Shown here: positions 24,105-27,205 of the stretch, piece by piece | Layout of the letters: every line of letters starts with the position of its first letter | Position numbering within the stretch: the first letter of the stretch is position 1 | From: Scatacola_A faecigallinarum | Lineage (GTDB): Bacteria; Pseudomonadota; Alphaproteobacteria; RF32; CAG-239 | Assembly: GCA_018713605.1 (NCBI GenBank) | Contig: DVOM01000006.1 | Coordinates: forward strand, 1 to 27,205 | Direction of reading: 5' to 3' | Length of the DNA: 27,205 bases | The notes under the pieces: model-generated | Database searches by the model: none | Seen by the model: the letters and a program-made list of their open reading frames with translations, nothing else | What the model was told of the DNA's origin: nothing | Position numbers and translations under genes: made by a program

Positions 24105-27100
24105 TCCAGAGAGCCTTATGTTTCTTTTTGATTTTGCCGAATGGTGTCAATTCAATTTTACGTGCTTTGTTGTTTGTAAAATAACTTAATCCTCTATTTA
24201 CAAGACTATCAACAAACATATATTGTAAATTTTTATCTTTAGGCGAAGTCATACGGGCATCGCTAACAAAATCAATAGTAACAGCACCATTACTAAACTT
24301 CTTCACTTTTGCCAAACATCTTTCTTTGTCGGTATATTGTTTCCATTCATCAGGCGTATCAAGTTCTAAAATATCTCCTTGTTGGACAGACCAGATAATT
24401 TTTCCGCCTTCTTTTTTCCATTGAGGCTCAAAATCGGCCTGGTTTGCATCAAAGCGTTTAATAACTTCCCAGCCGATTTTACCGTTTTTTTGGTAAAAAT
24501 CTACGCAATGGTTGTTTCGCCCCTCATAAGCAACGCCGTGTTTTTTAATATAAACTAAAGAAGAATTATTTTCATAACATCTGAATTTATCGCCTTTCCA
24601 TAGGCCTTTATCTTGAATAATGCGGAACGCTTTTAATAAAATTCTTCCTTCGGTAATTTTGATTTCCTTTTTACCTTCGGCCACGCCCTGTTCATTTTCG
24701 GCAATTAAAATTTGTTCCGCCGTATTCATATAGAGTTCAAAATCTTGTACTAACTTAGCCTGTTTAGCTTTATGCTCTGCAATATCCTCGTGCCATTCAT
24801 TTTTTATTGTTTCGGGAATAAGCAGTTTCGTTAAATCTTTAGCCGATTTTACCACCTGTAAAATTTTGCGAGAATAAACAGTGATTAAAGAATTTGGGTC
24901 ATCAGGATTTTGACACAAAACGGTTCTACCTGTTTCTTTATGAAATTGTCCGGCTTTGCTATGATTAGGCTTGTGCGAGACTTTGATATCTTTTAGGCAG
25001 GAAATGACTTTTCGCCTGAAATCGGCCAAAGATTCGACAGAAGTTAAAGGCAACGGATAATGAATTTTGTTAATGTCATTTTCTTCTGCCATTTTTTGAA
25101 TCAATCCGCGATTTGCGCAAGCAACCGTTATGGCATCCATGGCGTGATGTCGGTGGTCAATACGCGGTTTGGGTTGCCATTCTTTATTTTTTGCCTTATC
25201 AAAAAATTTCCATTTGCCATCAATATCGGGTTTGTTTATTCCCTCTATAATTTCGCCTGTATCCAATTCCAGCCAGTAAGGAGGGCAATTGACATATCTT
25301 GGAATATCAAGTCCCATTAAATCATATTCCAGACCATATAAATTCCAATGTTGGCGCAATTTGGCCGTTTGTCCGCCTTTGACCGCCAAAATACGAGTTT
25401 GCATAACTTCGTCACAATCAGAGCAATCGACAATAGCCCGCAAATATCGCTGAGCCATTTTTGCCACATAGCGGGTATCCGTCAGATAACGCGTGCTCTC
25501 TTCTTTATCGCCGCTTTCTTCATACTTTTCACGTGCATCTGCTTCAAAACGCCAGGATTTCTGAGGGGTGCGGAAACGGGCATTTTTTAAAATTTCTCTT
25601 ATTTCTTCTTGTGTTTTTGTTTCTTCAAAATATTCATAGGCATATCGGTCGCCTTTGTTTAAGTTGTCATTGCTGTTAACTAAACAGAGGTTGTTATATG
25701 TATCTGTTCCGCCTTTGGCCTGAGGAATAATATGCTCAATTTCCATACCCGTAAATATAGAGGAAATATTTTGTGTCGGATTGTAAGCATCTTTCCAGCC
25801 TTGCTCTTTGGCTAGTTTATATTTTAAAATATTTTTGTTATTTATGGCAATTTTATGCTCTTTTAAATAATTTTTAGCCTCTTCATTAAGTTTTTCATTT
25901 TGTTTTTGTTGGTTTTCAAATTCTTTTTTCTTCTTTGTTGACATACCGACATCACGACCAAGCTCAATATTGATGTCATAAGGCTTGCCATAAATTTTAA
26001 TAATTTCATTAACAACCAAGCGAATTTGATTGAGAATCATATGTACGGCAGGATTGGCGATTTTGCCCCATCTTATCTCATCAGGGTTAAGGCTTTTGTT
26101 GTTATTTATCATTAAAGGCGGAAGCGGGGCCGTATCTGTTTGTAAAATTTCTCCATAATAAGGAAGCTGGAAACATTTTCCCTGATTCTGGCGAGCGATT
26201 TCTTCCTCTGCCATAAATCGTTTATCCGTTTCCGCCAATTTGTCGGTAATTTCACGATGAGTTAATACATCTTCTTTTAATTTTTCGAGGATAATTTTTG
26301 TGGCACTTATGCCTAACATTCCCCGTCCTTTGGGCAATTTGGTTAAAAGGTTGCCGATTTCTTTTTCGTCATCAATCTTCAGAATAGGTTTAAGATATTC
26401 GATTAACGCATCTTCGTTGTATAAACGAGCATTTTTATCCTTTGACATTTTAGGCTCGGCCAAAAATTCAATAAAAGATGAAAGCTCATTTTCGTTCATA
26501 TTCTGCAAATGTTCGTTATTTGCAAATTCGGGACGAGAATATAAATAGGCCTTAATTACTCTGTCATCAACCAAAGAAATTTTGTGTTGGGCTGACAAAT
26601 TGAGCAATTTTTTTATTGCTTGCTTACCTGCATTTTGCCCTTTCAGCAATAGTTCGTTAACGATAGAATCTCTTTCTTCCAAGGTTAATTTTCTTTTGTT
26701 CATATCGTTTAAAATGCGGATGTTGTTGACTTCTTCATAAATACGACGCATTTCCGATAACGGGTGGGCTTTTAACAAACGGTCTTCTTCTCTGAAATAA
26801 ATGCATTTACCTGTAGCATAAGGTGCTGCCGGACGTTCATAAAATAAAATGTCGTAAATTTCTTTTTTTAAATTTTCTTTTTTCATTTGCGGATAAAATT
26901 CGGCTTGTTTATCCCAAATTTTATTAAATTCATCTTTAACAAGGTAGCGAGGGATTGCGTAATCTACAATATTTTTTTCAATAGCATATTTTTTCTGACG
27001 AACTGTTTTATCGTTTCCTTTGCCGGAGATTATTTTATTATAAAAAAATTCACCGATGGTTTTGGAATTTGTTTCTTTCAGGTGATGTAGCATCATATCA

Positions 27101-27205
27101 TAAGAAGACTTTTTAGCTTTTGACTTTTCACCCTCTTCTAAGATTTCCTCTTCTGTTTCTTCACTGGCCGAGACAAAACCTGCCCCGCGCTGTTTGGCTA
27201 TATGC
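24082..27205 (-). CDS. cas9: CRISPR-associated endonuclease Cas9 (type II-C), N-terminus outside window
   Basis: RNA-guided DNA endonuclease. The frame stays open to the right edge, so 1040 residues are visible and the start, RuvC-I and most of the bridge helix are missing. The first visible residues contain QRGAGFVSA, which corresponds to the conserved region after the bridge helix. Counting from the edge, RuvC-II has Glu414 (NIELGRD). The HNH domain has His491 (EIEHIIPQ with N..N..K downstream), and RuvC-III has D683-H-R-H-H-A-M-D690. A VKGGQTAKLRQHW segment typical of type II-C follows the HNH domain. The last 150 or so residues are the PAM-interacting region. Estimated full length is near 1200. 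All visible catalytic residues are intact, so it is probably active. The gene is followed by overlapping cas2. Confidence 0.98.
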   Translation of the reverse strand, partial: HIAKQRGAGFVSASEETEEEILEEGEKSKAKKSSYDMMLHHLKETNSKTIGEFFYNKIISGKGNDKTVRQKKYAIEKNIVDYAIPRYLVKDEFNKIWDKQAEFYPQMKKENLKKEIYDILFYERPAAPYATGKCIYFREEDRLLKAHPLSEMRRIYEEVNNIRILNDMNKRKLTLEERDSIVNELLLKGQNAGKQAIKKLLNLSAQHKISLVDDRVIKAYLYSRPEFANNEHLQNMNENELSSFIEFLAEPKMSKDKNARLYNEDALIEYLKPILKIDDEKEIGNLLTKLPKGRGMLGISATKIILEKLKEDVLTHREITDKLAETDKRFMAEEEIARQNQGKCFQLPYYGEILQTDTAPLPPLMINNNKSLNPDEIRWGKIANPAVHMILNQIRLVVNEIIKIYGKPYDINIELGRDVGMSTKKKKEFENQQKQNEKLNEEAKNYLKEHKIAINNKNILKYKLAKEQGWKDAYNPTQNISSIFTGMEIEHIIPQAKGGTDTYNNLCLVNSNDNLNKGDRYAYEYFEETKTQEEIREILKNARFRTPQKSWRFEADAREKYEESGDKEESTRYLTDTRYVAKMAQRYLRAIVDCSDCDEVMQTRILAVKGGQTAKLRQHWNLYGLEYDLMGLDIPRYVNCPPYWLELDTGEIIEGINKPDIDGKWKFFDKAKNKEWQPKPRIDHRHHAMDAITVACANRGLIQKMAEENDINKIHYPLPLTSVESLADFRRKVISCLKDIKVSHKPNHSKAGQFHKETGRTVLCQNPDDPNSLITVYSRKILQVVKSAKDLTKLLIPETIKNEWHEDIAEHKAKQAKLVQDFELYMNTAEQILIAENEQGVAEGKKEIKITEGRILLKAFRIIQDKGLWKGDKFRCYENNSSLVYIKKHGVAYEGRNNHCVDFYQKNGKIGWEVIKRFDANQADFEPQWKKEGGKIIWSVQQGDILELDTPDEWKQYTDKERCLAKVKKFSNGAVTIDFVSDARMTSPKDKNLQYMFVDSLVNRGLSYFTNNKARKIELTPFGKIKKKHKALWNGTKTAA

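Overview
The window looks like the chromosome of a flagellated alphaproteobacterium. The flagellar block fliL-fliM-DUF6468-motE-like-TPR is characteristic of that class. The DUF465/YdcH proteins, bS21, a DUF47-PiT pair and many cysteine-rich secreted proteins fit as well. A gut-associated Rhodospirillales/RF32-like lineage is my inference only. No rRNA, tRNA, insertion sequence or integrase was seen.

Layout. 1-443 is the 3' end of a cysteine-rich repeat protein. 503-7873 (minus) is one tightly packed run in the order fliL, fliM, DUF6468, motE-like, a large TPR protein, uvrB. 8156-12013 (plus) holds a membrane-anchored PilM-like protein and a 1021-residue PilV-like prepilin/adhesin, closed by a strong terminator. 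A secreted protein of unknown function follows at 12147-12884, and then a previously unassigned, highly structured candidate small RNA (about 12904-13052). 13142-14862 (minus) is DUF47-pit, a phosphate transport pair. A DsbA-like thiol oxidoreductase (plus) faces a 6-phosphofructokinase (minus) across three consecutive hairpins. Then come a YdcH-family protein and ribosomal protein bS21 (plus). On the minus strand follow a small membrane protein with an SPFH/band-7 protein, a small cysteine-rich secreted protein, a second YdcH-family protein, mutY and a short basic protein.

The right end (about 21600-27205) is AT-rich and holds a type II-C CRISPR-Cas locus with an unusual layout: structured RNA (6S-like) -> cas1 -> array <- cas2 <- cas9. 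Cas1 is separated from cas2 by the array and lies on the opposite strand. The array has 13 repeats of 36 bp and 12 spacers, every one exactly 30 bp. Each repeat contains a complete sigma70-like promoter (TTGACC, 17 bp, TACTTT with an extended-10 TG). The first repeat is degenerate only where it would be the crRNA handle and keeps the promoter. This supports plus-strand transcription from inside each repeat, as in Neisseria, with the probable adaptation end at the cas2 side. Cas9 runs off the right edge: its RuvC-II, HNH and RuvC-III motifs are intact, but RuvC-I lies outside the window. No convincing tracrRNA was found inside.

The points most worth a second look are the promoter-in-repeat array with its split adaptation genes, the two structured RNAs (12904-13052 and 21621-21826), and the chromosomal PilM/PilV-like pair without a shufflon.
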